64,000 bases of DNA, taken from assembly GCF_027595985.1 (NCBI RefSeq), contig NC_073303.1, positions 370,276,386 to 370,340,385 on the forward strand, in the 5' to 3' direction. Shown here in pieces: positions 1 through 12,700 of this stretch. How positions within the stretch are numbered: the stretch's first letter is position 1; each line of letters starts with the position of its first letter. The translations under genes were made by a program, and so were the position numbers. The notes under the pieces are model-generated. The model ran no database searches, was not told where the DNA came from, and saw only the letters and a program-made list of their open reading frames with translations. This stretch comes from Sorex araneus (taxonomy: Eukaryota > Chordata > Mammalia > Eulipotyphla > Soricidae).

Positions 1-490
1 GTAAAGATGCAAAGCACTGAATTGCCCTTTCTTTGAGATGCTTTTTATAATTGGTGATGACTTTTCTTGAAGGAGAAGATATTTCATTGCCCTCCCTGGA
101 ATAAAATAGTGAGAAGTGCAATGTGTTGGGAATCGTGGCAGAAAGGCACACATTTCAAACAAGATAATGTCCTTCTTAGCAATTTGTAATCATTCAACAG
201 TCTGTAGTGTTTGAGGTTAGGAACTTAATGACAGACAGTTTGCAAGTGAACTCTGTTAAGCAGTCAGTGATAACCAAAGGAGAAACAGGCTTTTTGATGT
301 CACAAGTGACATCATCTTTTTCTAGATCATGTCTCTTGAAATGAAGGGTCAGCTGCTGGATGGGGAATCAGGAATATGGGTTTTTATTCTTTGTTGGGTG
401 ATTTCTAAGTTGGTCGAAGTGAGTAAGTTATAGAATCCCTGTAGGCTCATTTTAACCTCCCCATTTATAGGTTTAATTTTGGGACTTAAT
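1..490. other. Unique AT-rich sequence upstream of the serpin
   Basis: No open coding signal or repeat I can name. It may belong to the serpin promoter or first intron, since clade B serpins usually have a noncoding exon 1 several kb before the ATG exon, but I could not find a convincing exon 1. Confidence 0.4.
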
Positions 491-494
491 ACAT

Positions 495-790
495 TCTCAA
501 ATATATGACATTTTTTGAAGTAAAACAGATTTTATCTGGAGGGTTCTGAACGGAAGGAGCGAGAGAAAATGGCAGAGAGTGGAGAGTAAGAGAGACAGAG
601 GAAGTGGGCTTCTCCAAGGGTGGGGAGCGCCCCTACACACATCCCAGCATTGGATAGGAAAGCATAAAAGTACACATCTCAAAAGGGGAGGTGTGGGCGA
701 CACATGTGCTCAGGAACTGCATGTACTCCACCATGTGGGCGCAAGCAGCACATAAGTGGGCAGCATATATGCTCAAATCTATGACTCTTC
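495..790 (-). mobile_element. Possible LTR-like fragment (minus strand)
   Basis: Read on the minus strand there is a TATA-like 'acttttatgc', a CT-rich stretch of about 70 bases and then 'gataaaatctg' resembling an LTR promoter, R region and polyadenylation signal in order. No TG...CA ends or flanking duplication were found. It could equally be old unique sequence. Confidence 0.25.
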
Positions 791-1174
791 ATTGAGTTAA
801 ATCTAGATTTTTCTGAAGGGGCAGGGAGATAATACAGAGAGATACATCTGATATTAGAGGCTTTATATTCAATTCCCATATCAGATACTGCAATAACCTT
901 GTCAGGTATCTCTTTCTATTCCTATTTCTAAATACAGGAATTTGTAAATTTATATGATAAATACAGACCCAGTAGTCAAACATATCCAATACTTGCATAG
1001 CCGAAGGCAAAGTTCATATTGTAACTCATTTGAATTACATCTTCTTTTCCTTGTAACTGGTACAAAACATCTATGCAAAATTTTAGAATCTTATTTGTTA
1101 TATAAAACTTTAATTGTATGTCTTTTTCTACAGGAAAAAACACATACTTATCTTTAAAAAAATAAGGTACAAAA

Positions 1175-1334
1175 ACCAGAGTGATATACAGTGGGGTAGG
1201 GCGTTTGCCTTGCATTTGGCTATAGCAGGTTCAATCTTTGGTATTTCATATGGTTCTCCAAGTACCACCAAAAGTAATTCTTTAGTGCAGAGTCAGTAAT
1301 AACCCCTGAGAATCTCTGGGTATGACCCTAAAAG
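1175..1334 (+). mobile_element. SOR-type tRNA-derived SINE (type 1), diverged
   Basis: Head 'gtgatatacagtggggtagg' with a decayed B box ('ggttcaatctttgg'), then the body 'taattctttagtgcagagtc' and end 'gggtatgaccctaaaag'. It is followed directly by a TA/TATG microsatellite. Confidence 0.8.
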
Positions 1335-1335
1335 A

Positions 1336-1432
1336 CTATATATATACATACATATATACACACATAAATATATGTGTGTATGTGTGTATATATGTATGAG
1401 TGTGTATGTATATATGTTTACACACATAATGG
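1336..1432. repeat. (TA)n/(TATG)n microsatellite
   Basis: Alternating TATA, CATA and TGTG units with partial dyad symmetry directly 3' of the SINE, probably grown from its tail. Confidence 0.85.
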
Positions 1433-2785
1433 CAGCCAATGCTACACAGACAAAAATACTAAAATGAGTCAATATTTAAAGATATACTCAGGGCTAAATT
1501 TATTTCAATGCAACAGATTTTAATACAATGAGGATATAAAATATCTCCAATGGAGATTTTGTCTGTGCTTTGGGAACCTCTATGGAGGCAGTTGGACTAT
1601 CAACTCTTCAGTGAGTCCAAACGTGCCAAGGGTAAAATTTACTCTCAATATTATCACAAAATCTAGTTTATTTGGTCTTATTAAATATCTATTTTTATCA
1701 ATATATGTTTGATAACTTATTTAGTGAAGCTTTAGGAAGAATTAAAGTTTGATTTGAAAGATGTATGTTATAAGGAAGACTCAAGGCTGGATGCTTCTAT
1801 ATGTCTCTTCACCAGAGAAAGCATGTTTCTTGGGTTTATTTTGGACAGAACTTAAATGGCCTGATACTGTCAGAGGATATTTGCTGATTTTAGGGTAGCC
1901 TTGTGAGCTGCCTGGGCTCAGTTTCCTGAATAGTTGTGTTGAGGGCTAGGGAAAAATTTGTCTCACAAACTTTGTAAAGTAGGTCCAGGTCCTTAAATCT
2001 ATGTATGGTTTCTTGTGAACTTGACCTTCTTCTCACACTCCCTTCCACAGCCCCCCCTCCTCCCTCCACACCGATTTCCATATCTGGGATATGTCAGGTG
2101 ATAGGCAATAGATAAGCACTGTCGAAGAGGTAAGATTTCTGGCCCCTGTGAAGTGCCCACTCACCCAGCCCTTTACTGTAGCTAGCTCTTCTCTGCACAG
2201 TAATTCTCAAAGCGATTTTTTTGTAGCACCAAACCTCTAGGCTTGGAAAAAGCGCTGTTGGGCTCTGGGTTTTGGCAAGACATTATATAAATTAAACACT
2301 TTAGATGAAAGAACTATGGCTATTCTATGTCTATCCTCACCTCAAACTAGCAACTTCAAGGTTTATTTTGGTTTGTTTTGAAAGCCTTACCGTGGGGAGT
2401 ATACCTTCCCGCTTCTAAAATATGCAGGTGGGTCACACATTTTTCTAGGAAACTGATTTTCCTGAGTCTGAGATGTAACATTTGCATCAGAAGCAGTTGC
2501 ATGGAATATCACTGTAATTTCAATATCTTTTGGAAGCTCTTTAATGTACCTGAAGTGCAAGCTCCAAGAGCAGTACAGTCACCAGATACCCAGTTCTACA
2601 GTCTGCTGTTTCCCAAACCCTCAATAATGCAAGCTGAGCCACGATAGAGTTAGACTAGAAAGGTTCTCAAGGGTGCAACGCGTACTTCAGGGGACACTTG
2701 TGCACCTGGGTACTAACTAGGTTCTCAATTTTACTCTATGGATAGCTGTATCATTCTTTTTTAAAACTTAAGAAAAAGGATTGAG
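1433..2785. other. Unique AT-rich sequence
   Basis: About 1.35 kb without recognisable repeats or credible coding frames; a C-rich patch at 2050-2070 is the only compositional feature. Confidence 0.5.
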
Positions 2786-3265
2786 ATTATTTGGTTTATA
2801 ATAATGTTAGTAGTGGTTTCTCATGCACATACCTCCAACACTGCATCCATCAGCCATGTACCCATTCCCGTCCATCAAGCACTCCAATGGTCCTCCCTGT
2901 TAATGCTCCCCACCAACTCAGTTGTGTGGATTAGTTCTCCTGTTATATTTCCTTTGGACCTTTGTTGCTACCTTGTTGTGTATCTTTAAGTCCCAGTGAG
3001 AGAGATTATGATGCATCTGTATCTTTCCTAATGGCTTTATTCAGCATGATACCTTCTAGTTCCGTCCATGTGGCTGCGAATTGCATAACTTTGTTCTTTC
3101 TTAGAACTGTATCATACTCCATTGTGTATATACATCACAACTTCCTGATCCATTCATTTGTATTTGGGCATTTGGGTTGTTTCCAGTTTGGCTATTGTAC
3201 AAATGCAGTGATAAACATAGATGTGCATATATCCCTTCAATGAATGGTTTTGTATTTGGGGGATA
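2786..3265 (-). mobile_element. L1 fragment, antisense (ORF2 end and 3' UTR)
   Basis: On the minus strand the segment matches the shrew L1 terminal region: the antisense of 'aatggaatactatgcagc' appears in decayed form ('tgtatcatactccattgtgt') together with the Gln-Met/SEMSQ-like end region. It is diverged, so old. It ends about 340 bp before serpin exon 2. Confidence 0.75.
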
Positions 3266-3606
3266 AAGTTGGCTCATTCTTAAGGAGGCATTCAGTCTTA
3301 GGGGATCCCACCTGAGGAATCAACATATTTTTGTGAATGAGTCTTTAAATTTCGCATCCTGAGTCTTCCAAATCCTGATCCCTGGTATCATAGAATCTAT
3401 AGGATCTATTCAAAATAATAAATCACCTAGTGTCTATATAGACTCTCCCCAAATAGTAGTTTTGAGGAGGGGGAGCCACACCAACCAGAAGGAGAGATGC
3501 AGAGCAAGGTTACATAATATTTGGGGGCATACTACCTAACCGTCAATCATCAAGTCAAAGGAGAAATGCTGAAGTTGACTCAACTATCCTGTCTTCACAC
3601 CTCCAG

Positions 3607-3788
3607 ACAATACTAGAGGGATGGACTCACTCAGTGCCGTAAATGCACAGTTCTGCTTTGACGTCTTTAAAGAGATGAACCAGGACCACACGGTGGAGAA
3701 TCTCTTCCTTGCGCCCTTAAGTCTCCTCTCCGCCCTGGCAGTGATCCTCCTGGGAGCCAGAGGTGACAGTGCCTCTCAGATGGAAAAG
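3607..3788 (+). CDS. Serpin exon 2: start codon and helices A-B
   Basis: The acceptor is a pyrimidine-rich stretch ending 'cacctccag' at 3606. Fourteen untranslated bases follow, then ATG at 3621 in a fair Kozak context (G at -3 and +4). The exon codes residues 1-56 and ends GAAAAG before the donor 'gtacgt'. It carries the NLFLAPLSL segment (residues 27-35), where the family normally has NIFFSPLSI; the shutter serine (Ser53 in antitrypsin numbering) is alanine (residue 31) while the following proline and Ser56 equivalent remain. LLGARGDSASQ (43-53) is typical of clade B. The length of 56 codons and the phase 0 end match paralogues. Confidence 0.92.
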
Positions 3789-6700
3789 GTACGTTACAAA
3801 AGCACGTTCAGCCACATCTAAAAGACTAGGGCTTCCCAGCTCCATTATGTTATGGAGAGTTCACAGCCACCCAACTCTGTTACCTACCATATTGCTTTCT
3901 CAATAAAAGATGTGGAGGATCAGATTTTGTTCATTGCTGTCTTTGGAGGGGTAGGGACGAAGATGATTGATCTTTTAAACAGGGACCCATTCAATATGGC
4001 CTGCTGACCCAGAGCAGGACTGCCCGCCTCCAGCCCTACCTTTGTTCTCCAGAATTTCCCAGGATCTCTTGCTGTTAAGTCAGCAACCCAAAAATCTTTC
4101 CCAATGCCAGACTTTCTTTCTTTTGCTTTGGGGTCACACCCTGTGATACTCAAGAATTACCCCCTGGCTCTGCACTCAGGAATCACTCCCAGCAGTGCTT
4201 GGGGGACCATATGAAATGGCAGGAATCAAACCTGGGTTGGCCATATGCAAGGCAAGAGCATTATCTGCTGTACTATCCCTCTGTGCCCCCCAATGCTAGA
4301 ACCTTTAATATTCTCCCAGAGGAGGGGTCCTCATTAAGAGTCTACTCTGGTGCCTACACTTCACCCCACATGTTCCAAGGTCAATCATGGAACACAAGTT
4401 TTTTTTTTTTTTTTAAACATGGAGAAATTTATTTGCTCCAGCAAATTGAAACAAAGGAAAGGGAGAGATCTCAAACTCGAGCCTGTTCACAGTGTCGTGT
4501 CGGGGGAAGGCTCCTTTCAGCTGGAGAGGAGGAAATGCAAATGAGTTATTGATCAACTGGGGCAGCCAAGAGTGGGAATTGGTAGTAGTTAGTCATAGTC
4601 ACAGGACTTGGTTTCTCCAAACTTTGGCATGTCTTGAAAGTGGTTGATCCTACATTTTCTCTTTCTTCTGTCACACAACCATGTCCTAAGAACAAACTCA
4701 AACTGAATTTAAAAGGCCATAGAGATAGTCGAGTGGGTAGGGAGCTGGCCTTGCACATGGCCAACCCATATGGTCCTTTGAGCTGACCAGCAGTGACCCC
4801 TGAGCACAGAGCCAGGAGTAAGCCCTGAGAAACTTCAAGTGCGGCTCCCCTGCCCTCCAAAAAAATAAATAAAAGAGAAGGACGAACCATGGTTCCATTT
4901 TACTTGGTTTCTGTTGTCACAGGATAGAGAAATACAGTCCAGAAAAATGGTGATGATGATTTGAACATGAGGGAAAACAGGGTAAGGGAAACTACAGGGG
5001 CTTTGGAGAGTCTAACATTTTCTCAAACAAAACTCTTAGTTAAGTGAGCTAAAAACAGTCTGTTGTAAGATGCAGCCAGATCACTCAGGTCAGACAACAT
5101 AATAAAAGAAGTATTCTGGATCATGCCAAGTTATGTCTGGCAATAAGCAAATGCTCAGTTCCTTCAGCGACCTGCATTTGGGAAGATTTGGGAAATGATT
5201 TTTGACTCAGTGACTGTTGCTTAAATAGACAAACAATTATCCAGCACGTAGGAATATTTTGGGAGGATTTGTAATCTGTGTAATTGCACTTCTGAGAAGA
5301 TCACAAGGGCTTTTACTCAACCAATAATTGTGGTGTCTGGAAGAAATGTTTCTTAGTAGGACTTTTTCAGCCTGCCTTAAGCCTCTCTCTGCTTATTGCA
5401 AGGAAAATGGTGAACTAGTGAAGCACTTTCTACCCGGACAGGACTGGGGAGAAAATGAGTTTGAAAATGCTGAAGTCAAATTTGAAATGCTGGAGTCAAA
5501 TTCTGAATGTATTGGTTGACTTTGATATCTCCACTTAGCTTTTTTGGGTAGAACACTAGTAATTTTAAGGAGTAAGCTTCAAAGAAAGCTGTAACAGTGA
5601 ATAGATTGCTTTCTTTGTTTCCAAAACTACCATCCCCAAAGCAGAGAAAATACTTGTTCAGACACACGAGGTGCTTCTACAAGTTAGCCCTCTTGCACAA
5701 CCCTTTTTCTGGGCACAGTGTTCTACTTTGTATTTCTTTGGCATTTTTATTGATATGATATTGCATTGTGATATTATAGCTAATTTAATATGTTTTTAAT
5801 TTAATCACCATGACATATACAGTTACAAAGTTGTTCATGATTGAGTTTTATTAATTCTCCCTCTTTCTTTCTCTCTCTCTTATTTTAGACAACGCCGTTT
5901 GAAATAGTGTTAGGAAAAGGGTATCATGCATATCACTTTACCTCCCTCGGCACTCATTTTGTGTCCAGAGTGATCATTTCCTACTATCATTGTCATTAGT
6001 GTTCCCTTCTCTGTCCTAACTGGCTTCTCTCCTTGCTTTGGTGTCCAGCTCCCTACCATGGACCAGTCATCCTGGCCCTTGTTTCTACTGTCTTTGGGTG
6101 TTATGCACATACTGTGCTTAAAAAATCATTATTATTCTTTTGTTTTTTTTCCTTTTTGGGTCACACCCAGCGATGCACAGGGGTTACTCCTTGCTGTACA
6201 CTCAGGAATTACTCCTGGCGGTGCTCAGGGGACCATATGGGATGCTGGAACTCAAACCCGGGTTGGCCGCGTGCAAGGCAAAACCCTACCCGCTGTACTA
6301 TTGCTCCAGCCCCTAAAGTTATTATTATTATTTTATCTGTTTCAGATGAAAAGCAAACCAGTGGGGAGGACAGAACTGGCCCCATCTGTCCTGCAGGCAG
6401 GCCTCTGTCCCTGTGGTTCTACTCACTGGCCCCTTCTTTTCACTCCCTTCTTGAGGATTCCTACTTGGTCTTAATGGTATAATTTAGACTCAAGAAAAAT
6501 TAAATTTAGAAGCTCTTATCTTATTTCCCTGCATAGGTCCCAAGTGAAACTTGTCCGTGATAGGAGCTCAGGAAGACCAAGAGGTAGGGAGGGAGACACA
6601 GAGGGGTGACGCCTTTGAAGGCAGCTGAGATGAGAACTTGGAGTCATCCTGCAGCTGCTTCAGGGGGAGAGGAGAGGGCTGACAGGGCTCCAGCCCACTT

Positions 6701-9700
6701 CAGAGACGCAGCCGAGACCAAGGCCAGCAGAATCCTTTATTGCCTCTCTCCTCATGGCTCTCTGCCAGGACATTCAAATACTGAAGGAAAAGCTGAGAAA
6801 TCCAGCAAATCACGCATAGGCCTGACAAAGCTTCTGATGGCGATGATGACTGACTGAAGGAGGGGTGTCTCCATGCTGAGTCCCCACGGGATCAACAGTC
6901 TCAGAGCTTGAAAGGACCCTGAGATTCAATTCCCACTTTCTGTTCCTCAGCTGCCATGATGGACTCTAATTAGGCAGAACGTAAAGATGTGTGGTAAAAT
7001 ATTGACATTCACCCAGTCTGTTTTGGAAAGTTCTTCCTTGCCTTATGCCAAAGTCTATCTTTGCACAACCGTGGCTCATTGATCATTTCCCAGTTCTTAA
7101 AAGATACCTTCAAATTAAACCCTATTTCCTGTGTATTTTAAAAGTTGTATCATCCCTGAACCCACGTCCTCCTTATCATCTCTCCACGCCATGCACTGAT
7201 GCTTTAAGTATTTGAAGAGAGCTGCAATATTTTATTTCCGCTGTTCTCTGATGAAGGTCATAGAGAAATACAGTAACAGTTAAGTCAATAAGAAATAGTA
7301 ACTCAGTGGAGAGAAGCTATTGTGATCTCCAGGGAATTCTATGAGGATTGAATTATACAGAGTTCGTGAAAATAGTTCAAAATAATCATCCATTCTATAA
7401 TACACATTATTTCTTTTTAAAAATAATTAAAAGATGTGTTGAGTCACTGTGACTCACAACGTTATTCGTGACTGTGTTTCAGGCATACAACATCAGTCCC
7501 TTTACCTGTGTTCCCTTCTCTCCACCAATGTCACCAATGTCTCTTCCAAGCCCTGCTTGCCTCTGTACAGACACCTCCCCCCATTTCTTTTGGGGGTCTT
7601 TGGTTTGCAATGCTATTAGTGATGGGATATCATCTTTCTCAGTGAACAACAGATGATACAAAGGTCCATTGATCACCTCAATTATTCTATGTTGACAAAT
7701 ATTTATGGACTCCTATTATATTTCTTCTACAGTGGGGGTCTTCCGACTTTTTCAGTATGAGGCCCCGTGATGCTGTGCTTCTTGGACCCTTCCCAAGGAT
7801 CACTCAGACTGTGTCTAGCATGATGTGGAGTCAGGAGCTAGAACCAGTGTTTGCCTCCTGCCAGGCGTGTGCCCTCACCATGGTGCTATTTCTGCAGCCC
7901 TCTACAATGTCTTAGAAATGGAAATGTAGACACAGGCATCATTCACTGATAATACAAATGAGTAAGCTAGGTTGATTTTTAAGCATCCTTTAGAGTGTTC
8001 ATCTTCCATTCTATCAAAGACTTATAAAGAAAAATCAAATTCATATAAGAGTGTTACAGGCAGGAAGACAAGGGGCCCTGGGTGACACATGTGGGCAAGC
8101 AATGCCTGAAACCTAAACCATCCCGAAGGCATGGAGACCTTTGGCACTACAGATCCATCTCAGGAACCTGGAAAGCCACTGAGATACAGAATTCCAGGCC
8201 CGAGCAGTGATGGATTCTGGATGTCTGCACCCCTGTGAGGAGACGCTCCACCCCTGGAGCACAGGCTATACACAGAAGGTCAGAAGACCAGCAGATGCTT
8301 CAATCTCTTCCCTTGGCAACCGCAGACTGGGGGAGGCAATTTGGGAAAAGTCAGATAACTGAGCTGAGCAGAGGAAGAGGCTCTCACGGGCTGGCTTGGG
8401 TCTCCCCTCCTGCCATGCGCACCCCTGCTTGGGATGAATCCTGGCGCTCTCCACACTGGAGAAACTCGTGTTCTCTCTGAGAATATCTCTAAATATACCT
8501 TTCTTCTTACCTCCCATTATTTCCCCAATAAGCTTGTTTTTCTTCACTACTTGTCTTCTCCTGAAAGTCTTTTCTGTGAGGGAAAGGCGAAGGACCCAAA
8601 TGGCCTGGGTAAGATTTAGGACTGACTTTCCTTTCCTGCACAGAGCCATTCCTTGCTCGCTCTAGCACGTGCCTGTGGCTTCCCGGGAAATCAGGTGGCA
8701 GGGATCATCTGTCACTCCACGCAGAACAAGGGGGTGTCAGGTGCAGCTCAACAGGGTCGGTACCTGCAGGGCAAGGGCAGACTTTTGTCCATCCTGAACC
8801 TCCCAGACACTACCCCGGATGACATAAGTCAAAGGTAGATTTCCTCCTCCCTGCTGCCACCTCTCTTCTCCCCACTTCACATAAACTACCCGGGAACCCT
8901 GCTGCTCCGCTGGTGGGGGTCGAGTCTCCCCCCCCCCACCACAGCAGGAGTTAATAGCCACACCTTACGTCCAGCACTCAGATTCTCACGTAAGCGCATG
9001 AAACATACTTATCAAATTCACCTTTCTCTTTGAAATAATATCCCTCTTCTCCCCAGAATGACAGGCAAAGCTAATAAACTGAGACGAGAAAGGTGGGCAA
9101 GTAATAGATGGTTCATAAAAATGTAAGAGGTTTCCATTTACAGCAAGCAAATGATTTCCTGTATCACCGTCTATCTGCAGAAGTGGTATTTGAATAGCTT
9201 TTGAAAATAGTTGTTTGCTTTTCATTGTAGGCACTTCACTTGAAGGACTTTGTAATGACTGCAAATTCAACCAACACAAAGGTAAATGTAGTTGTACTTT
9301 GCTCTTATTATTATGAGCATATTTGGTTCCCTAAGGACTAAAAATTCAATACAATTAAGCAGGGGAGTTTTTCTCCTAGATATTCTTGAAGTCTATAAAT
9401 GCATACAAACTCCTGCAGCTGCTATTTTTAAAATTTATATATATATATATATTTTAAGTGAACACTGTGAGATCTAGTTACAAAATTTTCATGATTGAGT
9501 TTCAGTCATAGAATTCTTAAACACCCATCCCTCCACCAGTGTATATTTTCCACCACCAAAGTCTCCAGTATCCCTCCTGCCACCCCCACCTCACCCCACC
9601 CCTGCCCCTATGGCAGACAATTTCCTTCTTATTCTCTTTTGGGCATTATGGTTTGCAATACAGGGACTGAGAAGATTTGATCCTTTATCTACTTTCAGCA

Positions 9701-12700
9701 CACATCTCCCATCCCGAGCGATCCCTTCAACCATGATTGGACAATATAGCTCAGCAAAAGGCATACATTTTAATTAATTCAAGTGGTTGAATGGTCTTCA
9801 AAGTATTAGTAAACCTGAGAGTCACTTGATCTTTATTTTTAAATATGTATAGCTGTCATGCTCACTTTAATATGTATAGCTGTCGTGCTCACTTTCAAGT
9901 GCTTTCTAACTTCAACTTAGTGTGCACAAGACACAGAGGTCCACACGGGCATTTCTGCGCTCCTCTCCGAGATCAACCAGGCCAGCCACAGCCGGTTCCA
10001 CATGGCGAGTGGAATGTTTGCAGGAGAAGCCCATCCTTTCCTCCCGGTGAGTGAAACTTGCGTGTTTCCACAAGTAAGGCAGAAGTCTTCCCTTCTTGTT
10101 CTTTGTTAAATTTGTTCTAGTGCCATCTGTGCTATTGAAAACGTAGGAAAGTAGAAGGGAGATTTATTTAGATAGACAGATCCTGCATGGAAATGATACA
10201 ATATATTTTGGGCTCGCATTATATTTTGAGGGAAACTGGGGACACTGGTGGTGGGAAATGTGCACTGGTGAAAGGAAGGGTGTTGGAACACTGTATGGCT
10301 GAAACCCAATCAAGAACAACTCTGTAACTGTATATTTCATGGTGATTAAAAGAAAGTATAGAAGTGTTTGGGATTTTGATTTCCAGATGCTAATTTGTCA
10401 GAGTCAAGTTTCATACACCCCAAATATTATATAGAAAGCATACATTTTACACTGTGTATGATTAAAATCGATCGCAACATTGGCAATATTTTGGTAATAA
10501 AAGAGAAACTGATATCCTGAATCCCAGATTGGGGATCCCTTATTATTCTAAGTCTAATTGCCATAATTGAACAGTTATGGATATAAGGTATAGTCTCAGG
10601 AACTGAAAAGAAAATGCCTTTGCTAATTATATTTATCTCTATCAAGCATGACAAATGTGTACATTTTTATTACTTGGCACCTAATCCAGTAAAGCAGTGT
10701 TTTATATAATTATTTATTTACCTGTATTTCAATACTATGTATGGTCTAAACGAAAAATTGAAATATTTTTCCTCTGTCATTTTTCCCCCTCTGCTCACTT
10801 CATAGAAATATTTAGACTGTATTGAACAATTATACAACTTGAAACCTGAAAATTTGGATTTCAAAAATAATTTAGAAAAGTCCAGATTGTATATTAACTC
10901 ATGGATTGAAAAGAAAACAAAAGGTAAGAAATTTGTGCTTTCTCTCTCTTCTCTCCTCTTCCATCTTTTACTTCATTTAACGGGGCATAAACTACATTCA
11001 GGGAAATGCTCAGGTATTAAAAACTGTAGGTGGACAGTTCTGATAAGAGCATATCATGTCATAAACCATTGCCATTACCTTGATAGATCTCATGTCTGTT
11101 TCCAAGCACCCATATTTTTTATTCTATTATTAATGTTGCCTCATCTAAAATCCAAATAAATGGAGTAATATGGTATGTACCAATGTCGATAGCACCTTCA
11201 TTTATCTGTTTCTTCAATAGGCATTTGTTTACTTCTAGTATGGGAATATTAGAAATAAAATGGTTATAAAGATTGTTGTAAAAATCGTGTTCTCTACATA
11301 TTTTTTCCAGTTCTTTTGTATAAACACCTAACAGAATTATAAGTTCTAGACTAGAATAAACTTTTTTCACTTTGTTTTGTCTTTGGACTATACCTGGAGC
11401 TACTTAAGAGACCATATGTGGTGCCATGTAAAAAACTAAAGCACGCCAAGGGGCGTGTGCACTCACGGGTTCTCCAGGCGGCTGTGTCTCACCACCCGTG
11501 TTCAGTGCTCTGGAACTGCTGTGTATGGGCTGGATCGGGACGGCCGTTGGCCAAGGACCGGCAAGGGAAGAACGAGGACCAAGCTGGTTGCTGATTAGTT
11601 ATCGTTTATTCAATCTTCCATCTTTCTCATCTCCCGCACTCCCAGCTCTGTCCTCTCTCTGCATCAACTCCAGCCTCTCTCCCTTCTCTAGTCTCTCCCT
11701 CCTACTTGTCTCTCCCACCTTGCCCTCTAGGCTACACCCAGCCTGGTAGCAAAATCAACATAAGAAAGCCCTTCCTGAGGGCAGGGCATTCCAAAGCCCT
11801 TCCTGACTCTTAAGGTGTTTTTCCTTTCCTTAGTCCAAACACTTATTAACATCTTAATACTAGTTATTTTTGTATGGACATAGCAAGAGATACATTGAGG
11901 CTTGCAAGGCAGCTCTCCTGGCAACATCTTGCCACAGACTCAGACCACAGCACTCAGGCCAGATTAATCATTCCTTACCCTAGCAGGGTCCAAATCTAGT
12001 TATCACTGTTTGGATCATGACAACATTTGTCCATGATCAAGCTCTTATAGTTAAGCATCAGGCACTCTGGCCAGGCCCATCTTGATGCCAGGGTAGCACA
12101 CAACTCATCGCTTAGCATAGCATTTGCTAAGTCTTCCTGTGTCCATACAAAAAGGACATAAACTATGCAAAGGATTCAAGGAGAAGAGAAAAACAATATT
12201 TACAAGCCAACAGAACACTAAGAAAGAAGCTACAAATAAACAAAGAGGAATGGGAGCACTGTAATGGGAGTAACCCAATAAACCTAAACTACCTGAGGCA
12301 ATGTTATCCTACAGTGCCATATACTGAACCAGAGTGGCTGAGTGCCAGGCAAAGACCTTAACCCTTGTACTGTCTCTACAATTCCAATATTTAACTTTTT
12401 TTTTTCTTTTTGGGTCACACTCAGCGATACTCAGGGGTTACTCCTGGCTCTCCACTCAGGAATTACTCCTGGCGGTGCTTGGGGGACCACAGGGGATGCT
12501 AGACATTGAACCCGGGTCGGCCTCATGCAAGGCAAATGCCCTACTTGCTGTACTATCACTCCTGTCCTATATTTAACTTTTAAGAAACTACCACATAGTT
12601 TTCCAAAGTGGTCAAACTACTTTACATTATCATCAGCAATATAAGAACATTCTAGTTAGTCAAAAATCTTCTTATTTTTTGGTGTTGTAAGTATTTGGCA

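Larger units (their letters stand above)
3789..9230. other. Serpin intron between exons 2 and 3
   Basis: A 5.4-kb intron containing SINEs at 4113-4292, 4715-4875, 6130-6314 and 7735-7907, antisense L1 ends at about 5760-6120 and 7425-7700, and a putative LTR near 8050-8645. Unique sequence remains at 4880-5750, 6320-7420 (GC-richer at 6580-6860) and 8650-9230. No additional exon with matching phase was accepted here. Confidence 0.7.
9282..9920. other. Serpin intron between exons 3 and 4
   Basis: A 639-nt intron. It holds a short (TA)n run at 9435-9455, an antisense L1 3' end (9456-9740) and a 28-bp tandem duplication just before the exon 4 acceptor (9842-9898). Confidence 0.75.

Noticed and set aside
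5890..6000. Another exon candidate after 'ctctctcttattttag'
   Set aside because: It lies in an antisense L1 end repeated at 58585, and its frame has no serpin similarity.
6130..6314. tRNA genes (A/B-box-like heads in this and about forty other places)
   Set aside because: These are SINE heads with attached bodies and A-rich tails; none forms an isolated cloverleaf with proper ends.
6537..6620. Candidate for serpin exon 3 after the good acceptor 'ttatttccctgcatag'
   Set aside because: In the required phase it reads VPSETCP and then a stop; the 51-nt exon at 9231 fits length, phase and motif.
11427..12313. Search for retroviral genes linked to the LTR
   Set aside because: The element is bounded on both sides by SINE sequence and its target duplication, so no internal region exists here.
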